Shown one piece after another: positions 29,761 to 42,600 of a DNA stretch of 64,000 nt (within the stretch, counting starts at the first letter, position 1; every line of letters starts with the position of its first letter). Made by a program: the position numbers and the translations under genes. Origin of the DNA: Melieria omissa (taxonomy: Eukaryota > Arthropoda > Insecta > Diptera > Ulidiidae); the NCBI GenBank assembly GCA_963971225.1, contig OZ020270.1:21835689-21899688 (forward strand), in the 5' to 3' direction. The notes under the pieces are model-generated. The model saw nothing but the letters and a program-made list of their open reading frames with translations, did no database searches and was not told the origin of the DNA.

Positions 29761-32700
29761 TTTTGAGAAAACGTTAAAAGCGAAAATGGCCACATCATTT
29801 TTTATACTATATTGAAAGTTTAAGCAACTTCTTGGTAACCATGTATTTTTAAAATTGTTTTTACTCAATAGACTAAAAAACAGAAAATTTTAGTTTCAAT
29901 TTTTTTGAGAAAAATGTTTCAACTTTGAGCCGCTTTTGCACAGACACTAATTGATTTTTTGCACAGATTTTTTGGGGTTTTCTTAGTTAGAGTTTTTTAT
30001 TTCAAATGACATCAAAATCGTTAAATTTTGAGACCATAAATTTTCGGAATTTTGTCAATAGGATGCTTTCACTATTAAAATAGTTGCCAAAATACGTTAT
30101 GTTGCCAGTGTTCCCAACACATCATACTTCGTCATCCAAAAATCCACTAAGGATCCGAAAAATCCCCTAATATACAATATAAATCTCCCAAACTTTCTCC
30201 TAAACAATTTTTCCTCCTAAAAATTCTCCTAAATGGTCAAGAATCTCCTAAATCTAGAAGGAAATCTCCTGATCTGGCAACACTGATGGGCACGCTGCTA
30301 CTCGAGAGTGGCAGCGACGCCTACTCGCGTATACGAATACAAAGCAGCGAAGTTCCGAGCGCAGCTTCAGTGTAGGGATGCGCACATAAAAAACACATTG
30401 ATGTTTTTTCCGATGCAATGCATCGTGAAGTCACATCGATGTTTTGCGATGTATCGCTTAAAAAATACATCGATGTTTTTTCCGATGCAATGCATCGTGA
30501 AGTCACATCGATATTTTGCGATGTATCGCTAAAAAAATACATCGATGTTTCGATGCATCGTATTCCCTATAATTGCAAAAAAACTTATGGCCAAACTCCA
30601 TAAAGCGCGCTTCAGGCGTATCGTGGTTTTTGGCGTTTCTCGTGTTTCGAGAAACAGTTGAATCAGTGTATTTGTATGAAGCAAACTCCATGACTACGCC
30701 CGAAACGCGGCAAAAGTTGAACTATTTTCAACTTTCTCTCGCGTTTCTCGCTAAACGACGTCAAACAGCTGACAGAGCTCCTAAAGATGCCATACATTAT
30801 GTGGTTAAATGGTAATGCCGATAACAAACTTGTGTAATCGCAAAAGTCGAATGCATTTATTTTACACGAAAGCTATTAAATACATTTAAGAAACATTTGA
30901 AATCCAATATTTTAACATAAAATGTGGATAAATTCCTAATAATTAGCATAATTCTTTGACAGACGAAACTTAGTCTTCGCTGTATTGGAAATTTGATAGC
31001 TTATTCGTTGTCGATCGAATTTTGCTCATCCCTATGAAATAAATTGCTACAAATTGAATTCAACTGAATCTTTTTTTTATTTTTTGCAATGTTCGATATG
31101 CATTTAATGTGTTTAAAATGAAATCAGTAAATTCTATAAAGTCTATAACGTCGTATAGCAATTTCATTTCGTTGTTTTTCACAATTCACAACGAAATCAA
31201 TCAGCAGTTTGCCAATTAAAAATTAGCATCAACTGACGTAAGAAGAAGAAGCTGACGCGTGAAACGCGCTTTATGGAGTTTGACCATTTGCAACGCGAAT
31301 AACGCGAGAAACGCCATAACCCGACAAACCCGGACGCCAGAAACGCGCTTTATGGAGTTTGGCCATTAATGAAATTGAAGAAAACAGTAAGGGTGCAATG
31401 TACTGGTTCTAGTTCTAGTGGGCTAGTACGTATCTCTGGATTGCGCAATTTTAAATAAACAAAACATACTTAGTTTCTCAAACGCAGTCAATGAAAACCA
31501 ACAATCACTTTATTTCACCAATTTCACACTTTACTGTCTTTACACTTCATTATTTGCTTAATTACTCCGTGTGGCACCTTCACTTGTCCAAAGCAAGACT
31601 GACTGCTGCGCCGTACCCGGCTGCCTTTTATACCTGTCCGGTTATCGCGCAGATCGTTCTCGCACAATCCAGAGTTCTCATGATCAGTGTTGCCGTTTTC
31701 GTAGAAATTTGGTTGATTTTATTTCAAATTTTTAGTTTTGGTAGAATGGTAGAATTGTTTTCGATTTGGTAGATTTTCCAGAGGAAAATTGTTAAAACAC
31801 ATTCATTCCACAAAATCCTGAAAAAAGTCTGGCAAGCCTTGAAAATGAACCGTCTGGCATTACTGCTTTTGTATGAGAATTGTACTATAAGTGGGAACGC
31901 AACAAACAGATTTACACATTATAGCGTGAGATCACTTATACCCAATTACAAAATGCGAGTAAGTGAGATAGCAAGAGTGTATGTACTTCGAAATTCCCGC
32001 CAAATTTCATCATCCTTTCGAATTTGATTCATTATATTGTTGTGCGCGTTGGAGTTAGGCACAGTCAACGATTAAGCGATGTGAAACTGGGAGAGCCGGT
32101 AGAAATACATGCACAGAATTACACTAATATTATTGCAAAATTGCAACCTTGGGGCCTACTAGTAGGGCCCAAGCTTGATCAGGAAGGTACTTTTTCCTCC
32201 ATATAAATTTCTAAAACGGGGTTGTTGTTCTAGTTGATTTCAAATTGCCAGTGTAGCTGGTGTGAGTCATTTTTTGTGACCAAAGAAATTTGTATTTTTA
32301 TTTGTATATTTTTGGTGCCATTTTGTAATACGTTTGTATAAAATTGACTAGAAAAATATATTATTGCCCAAAAGCGTCAAAATAATCTTTGGGTATGACT
32401 TTAATTCAATTAAATTAAGATTTTATAAGCTGCATTCAAAAAAACAACCCTGCGGTCAAACTACAGCATTTAGGAAAAAAAAGCATACATAGCAGTTAGA
32501 GATTCGCTAAATGAAGAAATGCGAAATACAAAGGACGGCAATTGACCCTGTCATATTCAATGCATTTAGCTTTGTGTTCTTTGGTATATTTTTCATTAAT
32601 ATTTACATAATTAAACCAAAAAAGTTTATGTGTTGGCATTTAATTCAGAAAATTAATGAGAACATACTTTAAAAAGCAAATAATTGTAAGGAATCCCTAA

Positions 32701-33515
32701 TCCCTAATATCGGGAAAAGAGCAGACACAGTGAAGAGCTGATCACTGCCAGCACACACGGACTGTGTACGTGAATTGCAAAAAACGCACAAAAATCGGCT
32801 TACTCTCCCAGTTTCACATCGCTTTATCGCTGGCACAGTTCTGTTCTGTGGTTCTGTGATTTGTAAAAATGGATAGGTAAGAGCTGCAGCATTTATTTTA
32901 AGTAAAATAAAGTTTCTTTTCACCATTTTCGCAATGCAGCACTCCATTAGGCAGCAGGAAATTCCGGCCGGAATGGATACAAGAATTTCCGTGGCTCCAA
33001 GAAATTGAGGGGGCGCGCCTATTGTGCGGCCTGCGAAAAGACCTTAATAAATCACTTAACGCATCTAAGGAAACATGCAACCAACAACACTTACAAACAA
33101 AATTTAATCCACAAGAAATCACAATTGAAACTGGATACATTTTTAACTAACGAAAAACGTGGCATACAACAGCAAGTATATTTAGCAGAATTAACAATGG
33201 TAATGTTCTGCATTCAACATAAACTACCATTTTTGTTAATGGACTTCTTGCCTAAACTGCTGGCTGAATGCTGTCCGGACTCTGCGATTGCCAAAGCGCT
33301 TAAATGCGCGCGCACTAAGTCTACAGAAGTCGCCGAAGTTCTAGGTACGAAAGCTTTGGCACAAATCGCTTCATCGCTGAGATCCAGTAAATTGTCGCTT
33401 ATAGTGGATGAGACCACAGACATCGCATCAAAGAAGTCGCTTGTACTAGTCGTACGGTATGTGGATACACAATCTCGCATTGTTCGCGACCGATTTTTAA
33501 GTTTGTTGGAATTAA

Positions 33516-34493
33516 CACTCCGATGCCCAACAAGGTCCGTAGGGACCTATGGCGTTTTAAAAGATGCGGCATGTCAATACGGGGGGAGTGATGAGCTTGA
33601 GACTTTATGACTTCTATAAATGGAATGTTTAGAAGCTGTTAAAATAGATTTCGGCAAGATTGCATGTATTTTACTACCATAACTATTGCATTGAAGTCAT
33701 TTAGGGCGTCGATGACCGACAAGGTCCGCAGGGACCTTGTAGGTAGCTCCATGTAATTTGATTTTATTTTTTGTTAGTAAGTATAAATAGTTAGTGCTAA
33801 ATATTTATAGCAGCACAATTTCAAATAAATCATTGAAATTAAAATACGTACGGTGATTGGGATCAAATTGATATGCCGCCGTACGCGCTTTCATAACTGA
33901 GCATGAGTGAACAACAAGCAGTAATGCAGACTTTGGTTAGATATTTGGAAAACAATGAAGAACCTTATTCATTCACCGAGGAGACAAATTACAAAGATTT
34001 CTTGCCATACAATGAAACATATGATGCTGAAGTTGAACTGAATGTCACTCTGGCGGTTGAAGCTGACTCCGACGACGATGATCAAACTCCATTATTAATT
34101 TGATAATGGCTGAAGGTATTGCCTAAGTATATACACAAATAATGAAAAACTGAATAAAAATAAAAATAAATATATATAAAAACCCATTACTCTAAAAAAA
34201 AATGCCATACTTGCAGCGGCATAAATGCATGAACAGCTAAAGCAAAGTTAGGCAACTAAATGCAATTATTTTGTATTGTATACGTTTTTACCTATCTGCC
34301 TGTAGTAACAAATACACATGTGTTTACAAAAAAATATACACGAAGCAAAACTTTTTGGCTCTCCAAACACATCTAGACACATTCTGTAACCCTACATTAT
34401 AAAATTACACATCTTATATGCAATATTACAAAAAAGGTCCCTGGGGACCTTGTTGGGCTTTGACCGTGTAAAAAATTATCGGTTATCGGAGTG
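33516..34493 (+). mobile_element. piggyBac-type element, TTAA target site
   Basis: The ends CACTCCGAT are inverted and flanked by TTAA (33512-33515, 34494-34497), the signature of piggyBac insertion. Just inside each end lies CCCAACAAGGTCC. A palindromic AAGGTCCNNNGGGACCTT word occurs at about 33535, 33720 and 34435. At 978 bp it has no transposase but carries one short ATG-initiated frame. It is present only in unit 2; the other units have the empty site with a single TTAA. Confidence 0.87.
33903..34103 (+). CDS. 66-residue acidic protein in the piggyBac-type element
   Basis: ATG 33903 opens MSEQQAVMQTLVRYLENNEE, followed by a region rich in Glu/Asp/Tyr (NYKDFLPYNETYDAEVELN) and an acidic end (EADSDDDDQTPLLI). 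AATAAA words follow at about 34150. Acidic N-terminal regions are common in piggyBac transposases, so this could be the relic of one; it may also be chance. No domain is recognised. Confidence 0.35.
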   Translation: MSEQQAVMQTLVRYLENNEEPYSFTEETNYKDFLPYNETYDAEVELNVTLAVEADSDDDDQTPLLI

Positions 34494-35464
34494 TTAAGCA
34501 AGTGCGATTCTACTACAATTTTTGAGACAATTAAAAGTTTTTTTTTGAAATATGAGATACCTATTACGAACTTAATTGGCCTCGCTACTGATGGAGCTAG
34601 TGTAATGGTTTAAAAACAAAGCTTAAGAACGAAGTTGATTTATTTTACATAAAATGCACATGCCATTCATTGCATTTATGTTCTGCGTATGCGTGCAAAA
34701 AGCTACCTCTTGAGGTTGAAAAGTTGTGTAGAAATATATATACCTTTTTTGCACATAGCTCTAATCGAATTAATAGTTTTAAAGAATTCCAAGAATACTG
34801 TAATGTTAAGCCTCATAAAATACTAGGTATATCGCAAACCAGATGGCTTTCTTTAGAGCTGGAAATCAATAGAATAATTGAGCAGTGGGATAGTTTACAG
34901 CTGTACTTTATTTGTGCTACATAGAAGTTGGGGGAATTTGTACTCCTGACTTGGCGAATTCAATGAATGCTGAAACAAAAGCTTATTTTCTCTTCCTTTC
35001 ATATATTTTATATATTATCAATAATTTGAACAAAGAGTTCCAGTCGGAAAAGGTCCGATTGCCATAATTATATTCTCGTATTGAAACAAATTTCAAATTA
35101 ATTATGAGCCATTTTTTAAAAACGACTTCGTGAGAAATATAAATTGTTTATCGCAAGCGAATCCTGATGATGAAAGTAACTATTGAAGATATATTTGTTG
35201 TACAAAGCCGAAAACTATTTAAAAAGCGCAGATATAACAAAATCACAAAAGCTTAAAATAAAATCTGATGTCTTATTTTTTTATCGTGAGTTGCTGAAGC
35301 AAATTAATTCAAGATTTGATTTTGCGAGCGATGATTTAAAATTGTTATCGATCTTTTGCTCTATCCACATAGAATTTCATTTCAGCCTTTTAGTTACGTA
35401 AATTGTAATTCAGAAAAAATATTAAAAGTAACTGCTCGCAGACCAGATTGTCTTACTTTTTGTA

Positions 35465-35840
35465 CTATTTAGCTCTGCGGCCAGCATTACAAAAGTCTAG
35501 CTTATTTCTTTTTTTTGTTTTAATTAAAGCCAATTCCGAAAACATTCGCTCAGCAGCAGCGGAGCTATGAGGTAAACTCAAAAGATTAAAAAAAAATTCA
35601 CATAAGTCTTTAAAACAACTTTCATTCATACCGTTTTTAATGTCACAAACTTTTCCCCAACAACTATTTATATGCATTTCACTCGACAGATTTGTATGAG
35701 ATAATCTTAAAATACTCCACTGTGTCACTATTTTCTCTGGGTCGCAGTTCACTAAAAATGAAAATTTATTTACAAGCGGATGAATATTTATTTCGGAACT
35801 GGATATTACTTTCTGTGGAGTTATGCGTGATAAAAATGTT
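35465..35840 (-). pseudogene. Inverted hAT C-terminal domain, unit 2
   Basis: Same as 26202-26640 with the 15-bp deletion that removes RTINN and shifts the end to CNAGRRAK. Confidence 0.83.
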
Positions 35841-38800
35841 CCTTATTTATTCTACGTTTAGTATATAATGCGTACATGTACCTAATGGTAACTAACATAT
35901 GAACAAACATATGCACGTTTCAAAGATAATTTTTTTTTATTATTAATTGCCTAATGAATTTTTTATTTTTTTGCAATGAATGTATATGTTAAACTATGTA
36001 AATAAACAAATGTTGATCTCAGAATTTGAAAATTATTTTGGTAGAATTTTTAAAGGATTTTGGTAGATAATAATTTTTTGGAACGGCAACACTGCTCATG
36101 ATGATCGCGAGCCATCATTGCCAGGTTGGACTAACAGTTCCCCTTATGGTCAAACTCCATAAAACGCGTTTCAAGCGTATCGTCGTTTTTCGCGTTTCCC
36201 GTGTTTCGAGAAAAAGTATAATCAGTGTATTTGTATGAAGCAAACTCCATGACTTGACGTCGATACGCCCGAAACGTGTCAAAAGTTGAACTATTTTCAA
36301 CTTTCTCCCGCGTTTCGCGCTTAACGACGTCAAACAGCTGACAGAGCTCCTAAAGATGGCATAAATTATGTGGTTAAATGGTAATGCCGATAACAAACTT
36401 GTGTTATCGCAAAAGCCGAATGCATTTATTTTACACGAAAGCTAATAAATACATTTAAGAAACATTTGAAATTCAATATTTTAACATAAAATGTGGAGAA
36501 ATTCCTAAAAATTAGCATAATTCTTTGACAGACGAAACTTAGTCTTCGCTGTATTGGAAATTCGATAGCTTATTCGTTGTTTTGACTGAATCTTTTTTTT
36601 TTATTTTTTGCAATGTTCGATATGCATTTATTGTGTTTAAAATGAAATCAGTAAATTCTATAAAGTCTTTAACGTCGTATAGCAATTTCATTTCGTTGTT
36701 TTTCACAATTCACAACGAAATCAATCAGCAGTTTGCCAATTAAAAATTAGCATCAGCTGACGTAAGAAGAAGAAGCTGACGCGTGAAACGCGTGTTATGG
36801 AGTATACAACATTGCAACGCGAATAACGCGAGACACGCCATAACACGGCAAACCCTGAACGCCTGAAACGTGCTTTATGGAGTTTGACCATTATTATCGC
36901 AGCTATCATTGCCAGGTTGGACTAACAGTATCCCTTATTATCGCGGCCGCCATCATTGCCAGGTTGAATTATAGCACGGCGCGTAGTGACAGGGTTGCTT
37001 TGCACAGGGACAGACTGTCCTATCGTTACATTATTAATGTATTAATTAACTACACGTTTGATATTTAGGGCCACTTTTTCAGTGCAAGTTTAAACCCAGT
37101 TCAAAAGTAGTTTGCTTGAACTTGGTTTACATTTAAACTTAGTTTAAACGACAAGCAGTACGTTTTCTCTGTTTTGATTGTCATTCGTAAATGAATTCTT
37201 TGCGCTCAAAAAATGTACTTCATCAATAATGTTCAAAATACGCAAACGCAGCAAAAATTTTCCGTCTTGGGATTAGGAAAGGCTTCTTGTACTTATGGAA
37301 GAAAATAAACAAGTGTAGCATGCCTTATATGAGGACCGATGAGCTGTAAAATATTATAAACAGAAGCTTTGCTCATGTGCCAGCGATCGTAAAAGTAATT
37401 GTCGCCCAAATAAATGGAAGTGGTCCGGCCGCATTCTCAAAATTTCTAATCTTCTCATCACCGTCATGAGACATCAAACATTTCGGCATCGTCAGAAGAA
37501 CCACTCAATGCTATTGTTGGTCGAATTATATTTATTTTATACCGAATTATATATACTTTTGCGCTTTTAAAATTTCCAAAATAAATGAACTGTCAAACGC
37601 TGTTGACAGTTTAAACTTAGTTTATCCGTGTAGGGTCGGGCGTTTAAACTGAGTTTAAACTCCAGTCAAATATGACTGAAAAATTCGAGTTTGCGTTTAA
37701 ACTAAGTTTAAACTAGAAACTGAGTTAAACTCGCACTGAAAAATTGGCCCTTATTGTGATATTTGGATCGCGATTCATATTGATAGATTGATAGATCGTG
37801 CTCAATACTGATCGCGTCAGTATTTACAAAATTTTAATTCGAAGCTGTTCGATGCTCCGATTTTATTAGCAGCACATACTCGCTTTCAATATCCTGTTCC
37901 ATTATATAACCACATACACAAAACTTAAATGAAATATTTTAGTGTTTGCTTTCTCTACTTTATTTTTCCACTACGTACTGTAGCATCGCGAACTGATATC
38001 TCAAAATATGCTAAAAGACATTAATTGACAGGTCTGCGATCCGCGATCCGTATTTCAAGACATTCAAATATTTTGCGATATGAATTGTGATTCATCAATA
38101 CTGCAAACTACACGCTCAATAAATATCGCGTTACTGGATCGCGGTTAATATCTGTACATTTCTTGAACTTGTAGTAGGCTGCTAAAGTTGTAAAACTCTT
38201 TAAACTGCAAGTTCGGGTTTTCGATGCATCGAATAAAATACATCGCATTAATGATACATCGGAATTTTTTGCATCGAATACAATCGCATTAATCGATACA
38301 TCGAAATTTTTTCGATGCATCGAATTGGCAACATCGATGTTTCCGATGCATCGCTTAACATCGCGCATCCCTACTTCAGTGTCGGCAGCGATAAGCGATT
38401 GGAAACTGGGAGGAGAAGTGTGAAAAAATCGACAATACACATATAAAATGCACCAATACTCTCACATAACAGCTGATACTCTCGCCCCACAGCTGATACT
38501 CCGGCCCCACAGCTGATATTCCTGACTCCATACAAACTGAAAATGGAGGGTTGTTGTGTTGGTCAATTCCAAAATGGAGGGTTGTTGTGCTGGTCAATTT
38601 TCATGTGTGAGGGTTATCGTTGTGGTTCATTTTTAATTGCATAGAATATTTATTTATTTTTTGCACAGAATTCTGTGATAGGTTTATAGAAAAATGAATA
38701 TAAAATTCTATTATTGCTAAAACATGTAATAAAATTGTTTGAATATGTCTGTAACATGTCATTATTTAAGTTTTCATTGACTTATTACAAAAAATCACCC

Positions 38801-39616
38801 TTGTGTCTAGAACAGTGCATTTTACACCAAAAGCATCTCTGAACTCCGATGATTTGGTTTTTAATTTGCAAAACGCAAATCGGGTTGACCCTGCATGGCT
38901 GCCAAATGTGCAGCTGCACACAATAAATTTTGAGAAAACGTTAAAAGCGAAAATGGCCACATCATTTTTTATACTATATTGAAAGTTTAAGCAACTTCTT
39001 GGTAACCATGTATTTTTAAAATTGTTTTTACTCAATAGACTAAAAAACAGAAAATTTGAGTTTCAATTTTTTTGAGAAAAATGTTTCAACTTTGAGCCGC
39101 TTTTGCACAGACACTAATTGATTTTTTGCACAGATTTTTTGGGGTTTTCTTAGTTAGAGTTTTTTATTTCAAATGACATCAAAATCGTTAAATTTTGAGA
39201 CCATAAATTTTCGGAATTTTGTCAATGGAACGAATCACTGTGCAATAGGATACTTTCACTATTAAAATAGTTGCCAAAATACGTTATGTTGCCAGTGTTC
39301 CCAACACATCATACTTCGTCATCCAAAAATCCACTAAGGATCCGAAAAATCCCCTAATATACAATATAAATCTCCCAAACTTTCTCCTAAACAATTTTTC
39401 CTCCTAAAAATTCTCCTAAATGGTCAAGAATCTCCTAAATCTAGAAGGAAATCTCCTGATCTGGCAACACTGATGGGCACGCTGCTACTCGAGAGTGGCA
39501 GCGACGCCTACTCGCGTATACGAATACAAAGCAGCGAAGTTCCGAGCGCAGCTTCAGTGTAGGGATGCGCACATAAAAAACACATTGATGTTTTTTCCGA
39601 TGCAATGCATCGTGAA

Positions 39617-39690
39617 GGAAGGGAGCGGACATACAAGGGAAGGAAGGGAGCGGACATACAAGGGAAGGAAGGGAGCGGACATACAAGGTA
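39617..39690 (+). repeat. 25-bp tandem repeats at the 5' end of the RTE element
   Basis: Three copies of GGAAGGGAGCGGACATACAA plus five bases, spaced 25 bp (GAGCGGAC at 39623, 39648, 39673). Tandem 5' units are common in LINEs and may act as promoter units. Confidence 0.85.
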
Positions 39691-42600
39691 AAGTCTCTGA
39701 TTGCGTTCAACCTGGCGAACGCCAGAACGATCCTTGTCCCTGTCCAATCCAAGCTGATGCACAGCCTCCGCGCGGCCCTTCTGGATAGCTATTTGGCATC
39801 CGCTGAATAGTGAACTAATGTGTGCAGCGAGTCCTATCCCCAGGACTTAAAATTTGGGTTGTGCGCAGGGTTTGGTGCCCGCCACGGAAAACCAAATACC
39901 AATGAAAGCCAAAAAGCAAGCCTCGGAAGGAACCCACAAAGTTGACGACCACAGCAAACGATTCAAGGACCATGATTTGAGGATATGCACCTGGAATGTC
40001 CGGACCCTCTATAGGGAAGGTGCCTCTATCCAACTGGCGGAAGCCCTCACGAAATGTAAGGCTGACATCACCGCCATCCAGGAAATGCGATGGACAGGAC
40101 AAGGTTGCTCCAAGCGAGCAGACTGCGATATCTACTACAGCTGCCATGCGGAGAAGCGCGAATTTGGCTGCGGATTTGTGGTCAGCAAGAGACTTCGCCA
40201 CCACGTCTCTCGGTTCACTCCGGTGAACGAACGGCTGGCTTCGATCCGCATCAAAGCTAGATACTTTAGCATCAGCCTGATTTGCGCGCACGCCCCGACG
40301 GAAGAGAAGGACGATGCGACCAAGGATGCCTTCTATGCGAAGCTCGAGGACGTCTACGACAGGTGCCCGGCCCATGACGTCAAAATTGTCCTCGGGGACT
40401 TCAACGCAAAGGTCGGGCGAGAAGGCATCTTTGGCCCCACAGTCGGGCAGTTCAGCCTCCATAGGACCACTTCGAACAACGGTCTGAGGCTGATCGATTT
40501 CGCCGCGGCACGAAACATGGTAGTTAGTAGCACCAGATTCCAGCACCTCGATATCCACAAGGCCACCTGGTTATCCCCCGATCAATCCACCCGCAACCAG
40601 ATTGATCACATTGTGATTGATGGAAGGCATGCTTCTAGCATTCTAGATGTGCGCACGTTCCGAGGACCCAACATCGACTCGGACCACTACCTTGTTGCAG
40701 CCAAGGTACGCATGCGTCTTTGCGCAGCGAAGACCGCACAACCTAGTTTGCGAAGAAAGCTGGACATCAGTAAGCTGCGATCACAAGGGGTAGCCGAAGC
40801 CTACTCCGCTCAACTCTCCAACCAGCTCGGTCGCTCCCCCTCTCCACCTGATGACATCGGCGGATTATGGGCTCACTTATCCCACTCTATGCGCGCCGCC
40901 GCAGAAAATGTCCTTGGTTTTCGACGCCCACCACCAAAAAACCAGTGGTACGATGAAGAGTGTCGCGCAGCCACTGCAGTGAAGAATGCTGCATACAAGA
41001 AGACCCTGCAGTCGGCCGCCACGCGAGCCATGACAGAAAAATACCGGGAGGAGAGGAAGAAAGAGAGGTGCCTTTTTAGACGCAAGAAACGGGAGCAAGA
41101 AAGGCGCGAGCGTGAGGAAATCGAGGAGTGCAGGAGCAGGAATGACGCCCGAAAATTCTTCCAAAAAGTTAAGCGTCTTACGGAAGGATTTAAGCCTGGG
41201 GCATCTTCTTGCAGAGACGAAAACGGGGATCTGGTTACGGATGCGCAGGGTGTGCTGAGGTTGTGGAAGGAGCACTTCACCAAGCTGCTCGCAGGCGACG
41301 AAAGGAACAATACCGCCAGTGGTGAAGATGTCCAGATGGCACCAATCGACGACGACGGTGTGGATGTGCCACCGCCCAGCCATGACGAGGTCCGGGTCGC
41401 TATCCAGCGACTCAAGAACAACAAAGCTGCAGGGCCGGATGGGCTACCAGCTGAATTGTTCAAGGCCGGCGGCGGTGAGCTGATTGGGTGCATGCATCAG
41501 CTCATTTGCAAAATATGGCTGGAGGAACGAATGCCCAACGATTGGAACCTCAGTGCCCTTTGTCCTGTGCTGAAGAAAGGCGACCCAACAATATGCGCCA
41601 ACTACAGGGGTATCAGCCTACTTCCCATTGCATACAAGGTCCTGACGAGCGTATTATGTGAAAGACTAAAGCCACTCGCCAAGGCGCTGATTGGACCTTA
41701 TCAGTGCGGCTTTAGACCTGGTAAGTCCACCATCGACCAGATATTCACTCTACGCCAAATCCTGGAGAAGACCCATGAGAATCAAATCGATACACACCAT
41801 CTCTTCATCGATTACAAGGCAGCATTCGATAGCCCGATAAGGGATCGCCTATATGCCGCATTGTCTGAACTTGGTATCCCTGCAAAGCTCGTTAGACTTT
41901 GCAGAGCGACGTTGAGCAATACGCGCAGCTCCGTCAAGGTTGGAAGTGACCTCTCCGACCCCTTTGATACCGTTCGAGGTTTCAGACAGGGTGATCCTTT
42001 GTCCTGCGACCTCTTCAACTTCACCATGGAGAGTGTTCTGCGCAAGGCCGGTGTACATCGTAATGGCACAATCTTCAACAAAAGTGTCCAGCTCCTTGCT
42101 TACGCTGATGATATTGATGTCATCGGACGTAACAAGCGAGATGTCACCGCTGCCTTTGCGGCTATCGAAAGAGAATCTGCCAAAATGGGTCTGGTGGTAA
42201 ATGAGGGCAAGACGAAGTATATGCTGTCTACACGCAGGGACTCGCAGCGGCTAGGGTCTCACGTCGAGGCCGACAGGTATGCTTTTGAAGTTGTCAAGGA
42301 ATTCGTCTACCTTGGCACCGCCATCAACAGCAGCAATGATGTCAGTCTGGAGATAAAGCGAAGGATAACTCTTGCCAACAGGTGCTACTACGGTCTCGGT
42401 AGGCAATTGAGAAGTAGAGACCTCTCTCGACCGACAAAACTTTCACTCTATAGGACGCTTATCTTGCCCGTGCTCCTCTATGGCGCTGAAGCATGGACAA
42501 TGACACGAAACGACATAGCGGCCCTTGGAGTGTTCGAGAGGAAGGTGCTTCGCAAAATCTTCGGCCCTGTTCGGGTTGGTGACGACTATCGCATACGAAC

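Larger units (their letters stand above)
32869..35400 (+). pseudogene. hAT transposase, unit 2 copy, split by piggyBac-type element
   Basis: Same exon structure and disabling changes as the unit 1 copy, but with the P variant (KLPFLL) and the Y variant (NNTYKQNL). The piggyBac-type element interrupts the frame just after FLSLLEL, at a TTAA. Confidence 0.82.
29761..38927 (+). repeat. Array unit 2
   Basis: 9167 bp because of the 978-bp piggyBac-type insertion (33516-34493). Outer hAT 30373-38373; MITE A 30588-31365; inner hAT 31685-36094; MITE B 36147-36890; MITE C 37068-37750. It lacks a block of about 17 bp (TGGAACGAATCACTGTGCAA region) near 30057. Confidence 0.9.

Noticed and set aside
29599..29868. 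Cys-rich 89-codon minus-strand frame in each unit
   Set aside because: It crosses the unit junction, has no recognisable domain, and is conserved only through amplification.
40873..41493. 206-codon minus-strand frame inside the RTE element
   Set aside because: Antisense shadow of the long RTE polyprotein.
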